A DNA stretch of 64,000 nt from an uncultured Clostridia bacterium (GCA_934182465.1 CAKPRG010000007.1:1-64000); one strand, 5' to 3'. Shown: positions 17,523 through 27,272, numbered from the stretch's first letter. Translations and numbers: made by a program. Notes: generated from the letters alone by a model not told the origin.

Positions 17523-18755
17523 ATGAAGTATTTGTATATTTTACAGCAAGCTCTTATTTGGATAGTTACAATTTTTTGGCTATATCAAATGGCTGTAAGC
17601 TTTTGTTCTTTAATTAAATTAAAAGAAAAAAAGTTAATTGAAAACAAAAACCACAAATTTATGGCAATTATTCCAGCACACAATGAAGAAATGGTTATTA
17701 AAAATTTAGTAGAAAGTTTAAGAGAGCAAGATTATCCTAAAGATTTATATGACATTTATGTTATTGCAGACAATTGCACAGACAATACAGCAGAAATAGC
17801 AAAAGAAGCTGGTGCAATAGTTTACAAAAGATTTGATCCAAATCATAAAACAAAAGGTCATGCTTTAAATTGGTTTTTAAAACAAAAAATAGAAGAAGAC
17901 GCAGATTATGATGCTTTTTGTGTGTTTGATGCAGACAATATAGTAGATAAAAATTTCTTAAATGCAATGAACAAAAAGCTTTGCCAAGGTGAAGAAATTG
18001 TTCAAGGATATAGAGATATGAAAAATCCAACAGATTCATGGGTATCTGCAGGATATGCAATATTCTATTGGATGATGAATAGATTTTATCATTTAGCTAG
18101 ATACAATTTAGGTTTATCACCTTTAATAAATGGAACTGGATTTATGGTAAAATTTGATGTAATTAAACCAAATGGATGGCAAACAATTACATTAACAGAA
18201 GATATAGAATTTTCTTTAATAAATATAGCACATGGAAGAAGATTAGGTTGGGCAACAGATGCAATAGTATATGATGAACAACCAGTTGGATTCAAACAAA
18301 GTTGGTCTCAAAGATCTAGATGGTCAGTAGGACATTTACAATGTATGAAGCATTACACTAAAGAATTAGCAAAAGGTGTAAAAGAACATAAAACATTAAT
18401 GAATTTTGATGGATTATTATATATGATGGGAATTCCAATGATGCTATTAACATTCTTATTATTAGGAATTAATACTGCATTATATGCAAATAGTCAAATG
18501 ACAGGAATGGAATTAGTTTGGCAATATGGAAGATATTTAGTAGCAACATTCATTATGCCAATAATTACAGCTGTTGTAGTGTTATTAATAGATAAAAGAG
18601 ACATAAAACCAATGATAAAAGGTTTATTATGTTATCCACTATTTATGGGTTCTTGGATATTGATAAATATAAAATGTTTAATCAAGCCAGATACAAAATG
18701 GGAAAAAATTGAACATGTTAGAAATATCGAAATAAAAGAAAAAGAAGTTGCGTAA
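17523..18755 (+). CDS. Membrane family 2 glycosyltransferase
   Basis: A 410-residue processive-type glycosyltransferase. One N-terminal helix (about 5-27) precedes the GT-A domain with AIIPAHNEE, the metal-binding FDADN (about 137-141), the acceptor-site TED in TLTEDIEFS (about 225) and the QxxRW-type motif QRSRW (about 261). Three C-terminal helices follow (about 296-320, 340-362, 370-390). It belongs to the cellulose-synthase/hyaluronan-synthase-like GT2 group and should build an extracellular or cell-wall polysaccharide on the inner membrane face. The sugar cannot be told from sequence. It has its own promoter and terminator. Confidence 0.85.
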   Translation: MKYLYILQQALIWIVTIFWLYQMAVSFCSLIKLKEKKLIENKNHKFMAIIPAHNEEMVIKNLVESLREQDYPKDLYDIYVIADNCTDNTAEIAKEAGAIVYKRFDPNHKTKGHALNWFLKQKIEEDADYDAFCVFDADNIVDKNFLNAMNKKLCQGEEIVQGYRDMKNPTDSWVSAGYAIFYWMMNRFYHLARYNLGLSPLINGTGFMVKFDVIKPNGWQTITLTEDIEFSLINIAHGRRLGWATDAIVYDEQPVGFKQSWSQRSRWSVGHLQCMKHYTKELAKGVKEHKTLMNFDGLLYMMGIPMMLLTFLLLGINTALYANSQMTGMELVWQYGRYLVATFIMPIITAVVVLLIDKRDIKPMIKGLLCYPLFMGSWILINIKCLIKPDTKWEKIEHVRNIEIKEKEVA

Positions 18756-18762
18756 TAGAAAT

Positions 18763-18798
18763 AAAAAGAAGCCAAATTTAGTTTAGCTTCTTTTTTAT
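18763..18798 (+). terminator. Rho-independent terminator after the glycosyltransferase
   Basis: AAAAGAAGC pairs with GCTTCTTTT, followed by a run of T to 18796. Confidence 0.8.
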
Positions 18799-18832
18799 AT
18801 ATAATTTTTAATTTTATACTACGGAGGAAAAA

Positions 18833-19210
18833 ATGGGGGTTTTTGTAATAATAGCTTTAGGTATGCTTGGATTTTTGATCTATGCAGAAAATGAAATGAA
18901 AAAAATGGAAAAAGATCGTAAAGCTCAAATGGACAGAATGATGCGCGAAATGGCAAAAAGAAAGAAAATATCAGAAGATTATAAGGAAAATTATACTGAA
19001 AATTATAATCAAAACTATACAGAGAATTATAAGGAAAATTACAAAGAGGATTATACTGGAAAAACACCATGCATACATACGAATTCAACTGGAAATTCGA
19101 GAGTTAATGTAAGCAAGCCAATATATCAAGATGATCCAATAAAAAATGTTGAAGAAACGAAGTCAACATTTGAAAGTGAAGACGATGATGATGCTATAAA
19201 ATATTTATAA
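18833..19210 (+). CDS. Membrane-anchored protein with ENY tetrapeptide repeats
   Basis: A 125-residue protein with a clear GGAGG before ATG. Residues 1-18 form a transmembrane anchor (MGVFVIIALGMLGFLIYA), followed by a charged helix (about 19-45). Residues of about 46-73 are a run of degenerate four-residue repeats (KENY, TENY, NQNY, TENY, KENY, KEDY). The C-terminal tail is acidic with four consecutive Asp. No family recognised. The repeat block is low-complexity and probably extended. A terminator follows directly. Confidence 0.6.
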   Translation: MGVFVIIALGMLGFLIYAENEMKKMEKDRKAQMDRMMREMAKRKKISEDYKENYTENYNQNYTENYKENYKEDYTGKTPCIHTNSTGNSRVNVSKPIYQDDPIKNVEETKSTFESEDDDDAIKYL

Positions 19211-19222
19211 TTTGAAATACCT

Positions 19223-19256
19223 AAAGTCATAAGTTTTAGTACTTATGACTTTTTGC
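19223..19256 (+). terminator. Rho-independent terminator
   Basis: AAAGTCATAAGT (19223-19234) pairs with ACTTATGACTTT (19241-19252), followed by TTT. Confidence 0.85.
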
Positions 19257-19285
19257 ATTTTAATAATAAAAATACTTAATATTAC

Positions 19286-19314
19286 TTGTAAAAAAGCCAT
19301 AAAAATGATAATAT
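19286..19314 (+). promoter_or_regulatory. Promoter for the pilin-like gene
   Basis: TTGTAA (19286-19291), a 17-bp spacer and TAATAT (19309-19314), 40 bases before the start codon. Confidence 0.55.
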
Positions 19315-19353
19315 ATAGTGCGTAAGAGAATATGAGTTTAGAGGAGAATTCAA

Positions 19354-19932
19354 ATGAAAAATGAAAATGGTATTACTTTATCAGCTTTAGTTATAACAAT
19401 CATAGTTATATTTATATTAGCAAGCATTAGTATAAATTATGGAGTAGATACATTAAATGAAAGTAAAGCAAAAACTTTAGAAGCATCACTTGAAATGGTT
19501 GAACAAGCTGTAGCAGAACAATATGTAAAAGCTACAGAATTAAATTTATTAGATGTAAAAACAACAAGTGATAAGCCTGCAACTTTTGTTGGAACTATTG
19601 TAAAAGCAAATGATTTACCACAAATAGCTGGAAGTGATTCAATAGTGTTTCAGAAAAAAGAAGAATTAGCTGGAAAAACAAATGCAGATATAACATATGC
19701 TGAATCTTACTATAGATTAACACCAACAGATTTAGAAAAATTAAAAATTGAAAGTGATGATGATACTAAATATACATATATAGTAAATTATTCTACTGGT
19801 GAGGTTTACAATGAAACAAAACAAAAAACTTCACTTGGAAAAATATTGTACTATGCAGGAAAAACAGGAAATCAATCTCCTGCTGCAACAGAAAATGAAA
19901 AAGGAACTGATAACACAAGTTTTACAGAATAA
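19354..19932 (+). CDS. Type IV pilin-like protein
   Basis: A 192-residue protein starting at ATG behind GAGGAG. The leader MKNENG is followed by the hydrophobic helix ITLSALVITIIVIFILASI, a prepilin-type signal with Ala rather than Glu at +5, as in the LRR proteins. A helical stretch (residues of about 32-60) and a soluble domain containing YYRLTPTDLEKLKIE and YIVNYSTGEVYNE follow. This resembles Clostridial pseudopilin heads. The tail is Thr/Glu-rich. No pilus assembly genes are nearby. It could be a minor pilin or a membrane-anchored surface protein. Confidence 0.7.
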   Translation: MKNENGITLSALVITIIVIFILASISINYGVDTLNESKAKTLEASLEMVEQAVAEQYVKATELNLLDVKTTSDKPATFVGTIVKANDLPQIAGSDSIVFQKKEELAGKTNADITYAESYYRLTPTDLEKLKIESDDDTKYTYIVNYSTGEVYNETKQKTSLGKILYYAGKTGNQSPAATENEKGTDNTSFTE

Positions 19933-20016
19933 AGTAAAGTTAAAACTAATAAAGTATATGGTCTAATTATTTGAATAAAATTAATAAAATGCAAAATACA
20001 AACGAGGTGAAAAATT

Positions 20017-20931
20017 TTGACAGATATCGAAATCGGATTGTCTAAAATAATAGACAGAGAAAGAATTTTAAAAAATGAACCAATGAAAAAACATACATCT
20101 TTTAAAGTTGGTGGAAATGCAGATTATTTTATAATAATAGAAAATGAAAACGAACTAAAACAAATAATAAAATTTGCTAATAAAAATAATATTAAGTTTC
20201 AATTAGTTGGAAACGGCACAAATTTGTTGGTTACAGATAAAGGAATAAGAGGCTTTGTTTTAAAATTAAATATGCAAAATTACAAAATTGAAAGAACTAA
20301 AAATCATGCTTTAATTACAGTAGAAGCAGGCTTTCCTTTATGTAAATTGGCAAATGTAGCTTTAAGAGAAGAACTTGGAAATTTGGAATTTTTATCAGGA
20401 ATACCAGGTACTATAGGTGGTGCTATAAAAATGAATGCTGGTGCTTATGGTATGGAAATGAAAGATATTGTTGTAAAAACAAAAATATTAAATGAAGATG
20501 GAAGAATTCAAAAGATTAATTTAGCTGAACATGAATTTTCTTATAGAAAAAGTAGATTTTCCAACGACAAATCAATTATTTTAGAAACAACAATAAAAGT
20601 TCCATACAGTACAAAAGATGAAATTCAAAATAAAATACAAGAATATTCAAAATCCAGAAAAGAGCATCAACCTTTAGAATATCCTAGTGCTGGTAGTACT
20701 TTTAAAAGAATAGAAGGAGAAATAACAGCTAAATTAATAGATGAGTGTGGATTAAAAGGTTATTCAATAGGAGATGCAGAAGTATCTACTAAACATGCTG
20801 GATTTATTATAAATAAAGGAAATGCAACAGCAAGTGATATTTTAGAACTAATAGAATATGTAAAAAAAGTTGTATTAGAACAAAAAAACAGAAAAATAGA
20901 GTTAGAAGTTTTAGTAATTGGAGAAAAATAA
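20017..20931 (+). CDS. murB: UDP-N-acetylenolpyruvoylglucosamine reductase
   Basis: A 304-residue flavoenzyme that reduces UDP-GlcNAc-enolpyruvate to UDP-MurNAc in the cytoplasm with NADPH. The FAD-binding signature is clear: TSFKVGGNADYF, LVGNGTNLLV, LSGIPGTIGGAIKMNAGAYG. The active-site segments YRKSRF and PSAGSTFKR, and the C-terminal HAGFIINKGNATASDI, mark it as the type IIb form found in Gram-positives. A TTG start is chosen because GAGGTG lies at the right distance and it preserves full length. It lies 23 bases before yvcK, a common Clostridial pairing, though rapZ and whiA are missing here. Confidence 0.94.
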   Translation: MTDIEIGLSKIIDRERILKNEPMKKHTSFKVGGNADYFIIIENENELKQIIKFANKNNIKFQLVGNGTNLLVTDKGIRGFVLKLNMQNYKIERTKNHALITVEAGFPLCKLANVALREELGNLEFLSGIPGTIGGAIKMNAGAYGMEMKDIVVKTKILNEDGRIQKINLAEHEFSYRKSRFSNDKSIILETTIKVPYSTKDEIQNKIQEYSKSRKEHQPLEYPSAGSTFKRIEGEITAKLIDECGLKGYSIGDAEVSTKHAGFIINKGNATASDILELIEYVKKVVLEQKNRKIELEVLVIGEK

Positions 20932-20954
20932 TTTAGAAAAGAAAGGAATAAAAA

Positions 20955-22562
20955 ATGAAATCTTTTTTTGAATGGTTTAAAGCAAGTACAAAAGTAAAAA
21001 GATGGATAGTATTAATTTTAATAGGAGTAGTTTTAACATGTTATGCTTTTTCTAAAGTATTGGTAACAAATGAAATTGATTTTAATGAAATTGCAAAAAT
21101 AGTTGCAATGTTTGTTTGTGGATTTGTAGCAATAGTTTTAGGAATAGTTTTTATCCAAAAAAGAACATTAGAGATTATTATAGAAGCAAATGGAGCAGAT
21201 GCAGAAAAAAGCAAAAAAGCAAAAGTAAATATTAAATCATTAATTTTCAATAAAAAAGTTTATGAAGATGGACCTAAAGTTTTAGTTATTGGTGGAGGAA
21301 AAGGTTTAAATACTGTTATTGAAGGTTTAAAAAAATACACTAATAATATAACATCATTAGTAACAATGGCAGATTATGGAATAAATCCAAGTGAATCTAG
21401 AACAGAATTAGATGTATTACCTTTTTCAGATATAAAAGATAGTATAATTGCAATGTCTGATCATGAAGAAATAATGAGTAAATTAATGAATTTAACTTTT
21501 AAAAATGATAGACTAAGAAACTTAAATTTTGGTGATATTTACTTAACTGCAATGAATGAAATTTATGATAATGTTCCAGAAGCTATTAGAAAAAGTACAG
21601 AGGTTTTAAATATTACAGGAAGAGTAATACCAGTTACTTTAGATGAAATAAAAATATGTGCAGAACTAAATGATGGAACTACAATTGAACAAAAAAGTAG
21701 AATTCCAGAAATAGTTGCAGAAAGAGTAGAAACAATAAATAGAATATTTATTTCTCCATCAAATGCAACACCAGCACCTGGTGTGTTAGAAGCAATTGCA
21801 GAAGCAGAAGCTATTATAATTGGACCTGGTAGTTTATATACAAATGTTATACCAAATTTATTAGTAAAAGGTGTAGCAAAAGCAATAAAAGAAAGTAAAG
21901 CAATAAAAGTATATGTATCAAATATAATGACAGAACCTGGACAAACAGATAATTACACATTGGCAGATCATATTCAAACAATTCAAGACCATGTAGGAAC
22001 AGGAGTGTTCGATATATGTTTAGCAGATTCTGGAGAAATAGTTCCAGAATTCGTAAGAAGATACAATCAAGAAGGTTCAGAAGTTGTTGATTTAAATAAA
22101 GCAAAAGCTTCATCTTTAGGAGTGAAAATTATTGAAAGAAATATGTCTTGCATTAGAGATGGTGAAATTAGACATAATCCAGATGCAATTGCTTCAACAA
22201 TTATAGAACTTATATGTAATGAATTAAGATTTCAAGATAAGCAAAATGAAACAGAATATATGTTATTAAATAGAATTTTAAGAGAACAAAATAAAATTCA
22301 AGCAAAAAGAAATAAAGTTGCTAAAAAAGAAGAAAAAAGGGTAGCACAAGGAAAAGCACCAAGAAAACAAAATAAAAAAACAAGCAAATTTAAAGAAAAA
22401 TATAAAGAAAGAGTTGAGTCAATTCAAACAGCAGATGCAAGAATTGAAGAAAATAAAAAAGTTGCAGAACAAATTGAAAAAATGCAAAATAAATTAAAAA
22501 CAGGAAATACAAAATCTGGTTCAAAAAAGAGTCAAGCTAAATCAAACAAAAAGAAAAAATAA
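20955..22562 (+). CDS. yvcK: YvcK/GlmR-like gluconeogenesis factor with membrane anchor
   Basis: A 535-residue protein. Two N-terminal helices (about 17-37 and 44-67) precede the CofD-like Rossmann domain starting VLVIGGGKGLNTVIEGL at about residue 109. The family normally has GGGTG and ADDGGSSGRLR; here these read GGGKG and ADYGINPSESR, so the sugar-nucleotide loop is altered. AIIIGPGSLYTNVIPNLLV and YVSNIMTEPGQTDNYT are well conserved. From about residue 435 a Lys-rich tail is added. YvcK proteins bind UDP-sugars and control carbon flow into cell-wall precursors. It sits downstream of murB. Confidence 0.85.
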   Translation: MKSFFEWFKASTKVKRWIVLILIGVVLTCYAFSKVLVTNEIDFNEIAKIVAMFVCGFVAIVLGIVFIQKRTLEIIIEANGADAEKSKKAKVNIKSLIFNKKVYEDGPKVLVIGGGKGLNTVIEGLKKYTNNITSLVTMADYGINPSESRTELDVLPFSDIKDSIIAMSDHEEIMSKLMNLTFKNDRLRNLNFGDIYLTAMNEIYDNVPEAIRKSTEVLNITGRVIPVTLDEIKICAELNDGTTIEQKSRIPEIVAERVETINRIFISPSNATPAPGVLEAIAEAEAIIIGPGSLYTNVIPNLLVKGVAKAIKESKAIKVYVSNIMTEPGQTDNYTLADHIQTIQDHVGTGVFDICLADSGEIVPEFVRRYNQEGSEVVDLNKAKASSLGVKIIERNMSCIRDGEIRHNPDAIASTIIELICNELRFQDKQNETEYMLLNRILREQNKIQAKRNKVAKKEEKRVAQGKAPRKQNKKTSKFKEKYKERVESIQTADARIEENKKVAEQIEKMQNKLKTGNTKSGSKKSQAKSNKKKK

Positions 22563-22678
22563 AATTTTAATTTATATAGGAAGAATTTACAATTTAAAAT
22601 AATAAAGTTTGAAGCTTGCAAAATAAGATTAAAAAATAAAAGTGAACTAAAGAAATTTATAATTAGGAGTTAGTACGA

Positions 22679-24718
22679 ATGAAATTAGGAAAATTAAAAT
22701 TAGATCTAAAAGATGGATTAAAAAAAGAGTGGATAATAACAAATGGAATTGGTGGTTTTTGTTCATCAACTGTAATTGGTGCAAATACTAGAAGATATCA
22801 TGGGTTATTAATTGCTTCTTTAAATCCACCAGCATCAAGATATTTAATTTTGTCAAAATTAGATGAAAGTATTTCAATAGAAGATAGAAATTATTGTTTA
22901 TATACAAATATTTGCAAAGAATATGTTTCAGATGGTTTTAAAAGACAAGAAAGTTTTGAAAAAGAATATTTTCCAATTTTTAATTATAAAGTAGAAGATG
23001 TCAAAATTGAAAAGAAAATAACAATGATGTATGGAAAAAACACAACTGTTGTTTCTTACAAAATTCGAAATGGTAGACAAGCTTCAAAAATGACAATAGC
23101 TCCAATTGTAAATTTTAGAGATTTTCATTCAATGACTACAAATAAAAATTTCACTTTAAAACAAAATGTTAATGCAACAAAAGTTTGTGTGAATTTTGTT
23201 GAAGAAAATACAAGACCAATATATATGTATTTAAGTGAAGGAAAATATATAGATTACGAATCAGATACATTTAAAAATATGTATTACATAAAAGAAGAGC
23301 AAAGAGGTTTTTATTCAGAGGAAAATTTAGCTGTTTCTGGTAGATACGAAGTTGAATTGCAACCAAAAGAAATCAAAGAAATATATTTTGTAGTGTCTCT
23401 TGATGAAAATGTTGAAAAAATAAATGTACCAGATGTATTTGAAAAAGAACAAGAAAGATTAGAAAAAATTGTTGAAAATTCAAATTTAATAAAAGAAAAA
23501 AAGAAATATACAAGACAAGAAAAAGAACAAAATCAAGTAATTAAAGATTTAATAATTACAAGTGATTCTTTTGTGATTGATAGACCAAAATTTGCATCAA
23601 AATCAATTATTGCAGGTTTCCCTTGGTTTTTAGATTGGGGAAGAGATACATTTATAGCTTTTGAAGGAATTTTGCTAGTAACAAAAAGATTTGAAGAAGC
23701 GAAAAGTGTACTAAAAACATTTACAAAAGATATAAAAGAAGGCTTAGTTCCAAATGGTTATGCAGAAGGAACAGATAAACCTTTATACAATAGTGTTGAT
23801 GCGTCTTTGTTATTATTTGAAGTTGTAAACAAATATTTATCTTATACTAAAGATTACGATTTTGTAAAAGAAAATTTATACAATATATTGAAAGATATAA
23901 TTTTTAATTATACTAAAGGAATTAATTTAGATAATAACAATATTTATGTGGCAGAAGATAATTTACTAAATTCTGGCACAAAAGATACTCAAAATACATG
24001 GATGGATGCTAAAATCGGAGATTATGTTGTAACTCCTAGAAATGGAAAAGCAGTAGAAATAAATGCTTTGTGGTATAATGCATTAAAAACTTTAGAAAGT
24101 TTGGCAAAAAGATTTGAAGATAAGGATACAATGTTAAAATCAAGAAATATGGCTAAAAAGCATAAAGAAGCTTTTGCAAATCAATTTTACAATAAAAAGA
24201 AAAAATGTTTATATGATGTAATAGATGATGATAGAATTAGACCAAATCAATTATTTGCATTAGCAACAACGTATCCTGTATTAGATTTGACATCAGAAGA
24301 AGCAAAAAATACTTTTGAAACTTGTACATCTAAATTACTATTAACACATGGATTAAGAACTCTTGCAAGGGGCGAAGATGGATATGTTCCAGAATATGAA
24401 GGTGATGGATTTAAAAGAGATATGTGTTATCATCAAGGACCTACTTGGCCATGGCTTTTAGGAATTTATAATGATGCTTTTGAAAATATTATAAAAGCAG
24501 AAAAAGATGAAAAAGCTAATAAAAAATTAAAAGAAAACTATGCCAAATTTTTAGATGATGTATATGTTACATTTAAAAAAGAGATTTATGCTGAAGAAGG
24601 AATTTGCACTATTTCTGAAATCTATAATTCAAAACTTCCATATACAGCAGGTGGAACTTTCTCACAAGCTTGGAGTGTGTCTGAAGTATTGAGAATTATA
24701 TTAAAAAGAAATAAATAA
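22679..24718 (+). CDS. Glycogen debranching enzyme (amylo-alpha-1,6-glucosidase type)
   Basis: A 679-residue enzyme expected to hydrolyse alpha-1,6 branch glucose from glycogen-like polymer. The N-terminal beta-rich domain has EWIITNGIGGFCSSTVIGA and NTRRYHGLL. The C-terminal (alpha/alpha)6 barrel (about residue 290 on) has IIAGFPWFLDWGRDTFIA, the TWMDAKIGDYVVTPRNGKAV segment with likely catalytic acids, and CYHQGPTWPWLLG. These are characteristic of the archaeal-type GDE family. It is a single-function enzyme, unlike eukaryotic bifunctional GDE. No glycogen synthase or phosphorylase is in the window. Confidence 0.85.
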   Translation: MKLGKLKLDLKDGLKKEWIITNGIGGFCSSTVIGANTRRYHGLLIASLNPPASRYLILSKLDESISIEDRNYCLYTNICKEYVSDGFKRQESFEKEYFPIFNYKVEDVKIEKKITMMYGKNTTVVSYKIRNGRQASKMTIAPIVNFRDFHSMTTNKNFTLKQNVNATKVCVNFVEENTRPIYMYLSEGKYIDYESDTFKNMYYIKEEQRGFYSEENLAVSGRYEVELQPKEIKEIYFVVSLDENVEKINVPDVFEKEQERLEKIVENSNLIKEKKKYTRQEKEQNQVIKDLIITSDSFVIDRPKFASKSIIAGFPWFLDWGRDTFIAFEGILLVTKRFEEAKSVLKTFTKDIKEGLVPNGYAEGTDKPLYNSVDASLLLFEVVNKYLSYTKDYDFVKENLYNILKDIIFNYTKGINLDNNNIYVAEDNLLNSGTKDTQNTWMDAKIGDYVVTPRNGKAVEINALWYNALKTLESLAKRFEDKDTMLKSRNMAKKHKEAFANQFYNKKKKCLYDVIDDDRIRPNQLFALATTYPVLDLTSEEAKNTFETCTSKLLLTHGLRTLARGEDGYVPEYEGDGFKRDMCYHQGPTWPWLLGIYNDAFENIIKAEKDEKANKKLKENYAKFLDDVYVTFKKEIYAEEGICTISEIYNSKLPYTAGGTFSQAWSVSEVLRIILKRNK

Positions 24719-24744
24719 CAAAAATAAATTAAAGGGGATTAAAA

Positions 24745-25470
24745 ATGATTGAATTTAAAGATGTAAGTAAATCATACATTAAAGATAAAAAATCAGTAGA
24801 TAGCTTGAATTTTTCAGTACAAGATGGTGAAATTTTTGGATTTTTAGGACCAAACGGTGCAGGAAAAACAACTACAATAAAAATGCTTACTGGAATATTA
24901 GATATTGATGTTGGTGGAGATATTTTAATTGATGGTAAAAGTATAAAAAATAATCCTCTTGAAGCAAAAAAACAATTTGGATATATACCAGATTCACCAG
25001 ATATGTTTTTAAAATTAAAAGGAATAGAGTATCTTAATTTTATAGCAGACGTATATGAAATATCAAAAGAAGATAGAAAAGAAAGAATAGAAAATTTAGC
25101 TAAAAAATTTAAAATATATGATGATTTAGATAGTAGAATGGAAAGCTATTCACATGGAATGAGACAAAAATTGATGATTATTAGTGTTTTATTGCATAAT
25201 CCTAAAAATTGGATATTAGATGAGCCAATGACTGGATTAGATCCAAAATCTGCATTTGATTTAAAAGAAATGATGAAAGTTCATGCAAAGAATGGAAATA
25301 CAGTTTTCTTTTCAACACACGTTCTTGAAGTTGCTGAAAAATTATGTGACAGAATAGGGATTATTAATAAAGGAAAATTACTTTTTGTTGGTACTTTTGA
25401 AGAGATGAAATCTAAATTAAAAGAAAATGCTTCTTTGGAAGATTTATTCTTGGAAATTACAGAAAATTAA
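24745..25470 (+). CDS. ABC transporter ATP-binding protein
   Basis: A 241-residue ATPase. Walker A is GPNGAGKTTTIKML (about 36-49), the Q loop is FGYIPDSPD, the signature is YSHGMRQK (about 133), Walker B is WILDEPMTGLDP and the switch His lies in STHVLEVA. ATG start behind AAAGGGG. It pairs with the large permease 152 bases downstream, forming an ABC-2 type exporter of unknown substrate. Confidence 0.9.
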   Translation: MIEFKDVSKSYIKDKKSVDSLNFSVQDGEIFGFLGPNGAGKTTTIKMLTGILDIDVGGDILIDGKSIKNNPLEAKKQFGYIPDSPDMFLKLKGIEYLNFIADVYEISKEDRKERIENLAKKFKIYDDLDSRMESYSHGMRQKLMIISVLLHNPKNWILDEPMTGLDPKSAFDLKEMMKVHAKNGNTVFFSTHVLEVAEKLCDRIGIINKGKLLFVGTFEEMKSKLKENASLEDLFLEITEN

Positions 25471-25508
25471 AATGATTTTTGAGCTACTCAAATTATTAAT
25501 AATTTTTA

Positions 25509-25587
25509 AATATATGATTAGAATTTCTTAAATTTCGTAATAAAGCCGAGGAATGTAATGAAAATCATATATTCAAAAATTTAAGAA
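25509..25587 (+). other. Interleaved inverted repeats between ABC subunit genes (possible pseudoknot)
   Basis: AATATATGATT (25509-25519) complements AATCATATATT (25563-25573), and TTCTTAAATTT (25525-25535) complements AAATTTAAGAA (25577-25587). The order a-b-a'-b' would form an H-type pseudoknot in RNA. It lies in the 152-base gap between ATPase and permease genes. Function unknown. Confidence 0.45.
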
Positions 25588-25622
25588 AAATATATATTTC
25601 TAAAACAAGAAAGGAATTTTAA

Positions 25623-27263
25623 ATGAAAGATATTTTTAATTTAACTAAAATTTTATTAAGTAGTTCCTTTGAAAGTAAAAAAAGTAATAAAAAAAATAAA
25701 AGTAAATTAGGAAAAATAATTTTATATGCAATACTTTTTGCATATATTGGTGGAATAGTTGTTTTATGTAGTTATCAAATGTTAGAACTGTTGATAGAAC
25801 TAAATCAACCAGCTATGTTTTTAAAAATAATTATAGGTGGAGAAATTGCATTAACATTAATTAGAACATTATTTTCAACAGTTAATGTATTATATTTTTC
25901 AAGTGATGTAGAATATTTATTGCCACTACCAATAAAACCTTCAAAAATTTTAATGGCAAAATGGAATATATTAGTTATTTCACAATATTTAATACAAATT
26001 CCTTTAGTGTTACCATCTTTGGTACTATATGGAATAATGCTTAATATGTCAAAAATTTATTATATATATGCAATATTGGTATTTTTAATTTTACCAATAA
26101 TACCAACTGTTTTGGTAAGTGTTATAAATATAATAACTATGAAATTTACTAATTTTATAAAAAATAAAGACTTTGTTCAGTATATAACAATAGCTTTTAC
26201 TTTAGTAATTGTTGTTGGAGTACAATTTATAAACAATAGTTCAAATGTTATTACACAGGAACAAGCTTATGCAATGATAGAAAAAACAAATGGTGCTGTA
26301 GATATTGCTTCGAAAACTTTTAGTACAATAACATTTTCTTTAAAAGCGTTAATGAATTCAGACAACATTGTAGGTTTTGAATATATGCTTTTAACAATTA
26401 TTTTAAGTTTTGCAGTTTATTGTATTTTTGCAAACTTATTGTCTAAATTATATATAGAAGGAGCAACAGGAAGTTTAACAAATGGCATAAAGAAAAGTAA
26501 AAAAATAAACAAAGAAGCATACAATGGGAATTCTATTGCAAAGTCTTACATAATTAAAGAATTTAAGAATTTAATTAGAAATCCTATGTATTTTATGCAA
26601 TGTTTAATGCCACCAGTGTTATTTCCACTAATAGTGACTTTGCCAGTATTTTTTCAAATGAAAAACGATTCAGAAGCAATGAGTGAATTTTATTCATTAA
26701 AAAATAGTTTTGAATTAACACCAATAGTAACTGGTATAGTTTTTTCAGTAATTGGAATATTATTTATGTTTAATTTTATAGCTACAACAGCTATTTCGAG
26801 AGATGCAGAAAATGCAACTTTGATGAAATACATTCCAATTAGTCTTAGAAAACAAACAATATATAAAATGTTGCCAGCAGTTATTATGAATATATTTCCA
26901 ATTGCTTATATTTCAATTGGGTTTAAAATATTATTTAATGTAGAAATATTAGATTTAATAATTTTTATAGTATTATTAATGCTAATAAATATTGTTGTAA
27001 ATTATATTGGTATAATAATAGATTTAAAAAATCCAAAATTAAATTGGACAAGTGAACATGAAGTTGTAAAACAAAATATTAATATGTTTTATTTTATGTG
27101 TATTATTATATTGGAAATTGGAATTTTAGTTTTTAGTGCATTTAAAGTTCAAAATAGTTTTATTTATGCATTAATTACTTTTGGATATTTAGTTTTACAA
27201 TTATTTGTAATAGATAAATATGTATCTAAAAATGAAAACAAATTATATGAAAAAATAAATTAA
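25623..27263 (+). CDS. ABC-2 type exporter permease, large form
   Basis: A 546-residue integral membrane protein with about twelve hydrophobic segments in two halves, split by a cytoplasmic region near residues 280-310 (KSYIIKEFKNLIRNPMYFMQ). This repeat of six helices resembles the large Clostridial exporter permeases found beside a single ATPase. ATG behind AAAGGAA. The substrate cannot be deduced. Together with the ATPase at 24745 it forms one transporter. Confidence 0.8.
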   Translation: MKDIFNLTKILLSSSFESKKSNKKNKSKLGKIILYAILFAYIGGIVVLCSYQMLELLIELNQPAMFLKIIIGGEIALTLIRTLFSTVNVLYFSSDVEYLLPLPIKPSKILMAKWNILVISQYLIQIPLVLPSLVLYGIMLNMSKIYYIYAILVFLILPIIPTVLVSVINIITMKFTNFIKNKDFVQYITIAFTLVIVVGVQFINNSSNVITQEQAYAMIEKTNGAVDIASKTFSTITFSLKALMNSDNIVGFEYMLLTIILSFAVYCIFANLLSKLYIEGATGSLTNGIKKSKKINKEAYNGNSIAKSYIIKEFKNLIRNPMYFMQCLMPPVLFPLIVTLPVFFQMKNDSEAMSEFYSLKNSFELTPIVTGIVFSVIGILFMFNFIATTAISRDAENATLMKYIPISLRKQTIYKMLPAVIMNIFPIAYISIGFKILFNVEILDLIIFIVLLMLINIVVNYIGIIIDLKNPKLNWTSEHEVVKQNINMFYFMCIIILEIGILVFSAFKVQNSFIYALITFGYLVLQLFVIDKYVSKNENKLYEKIN

Positions 27264-27272
27264 AGGTAAAAT

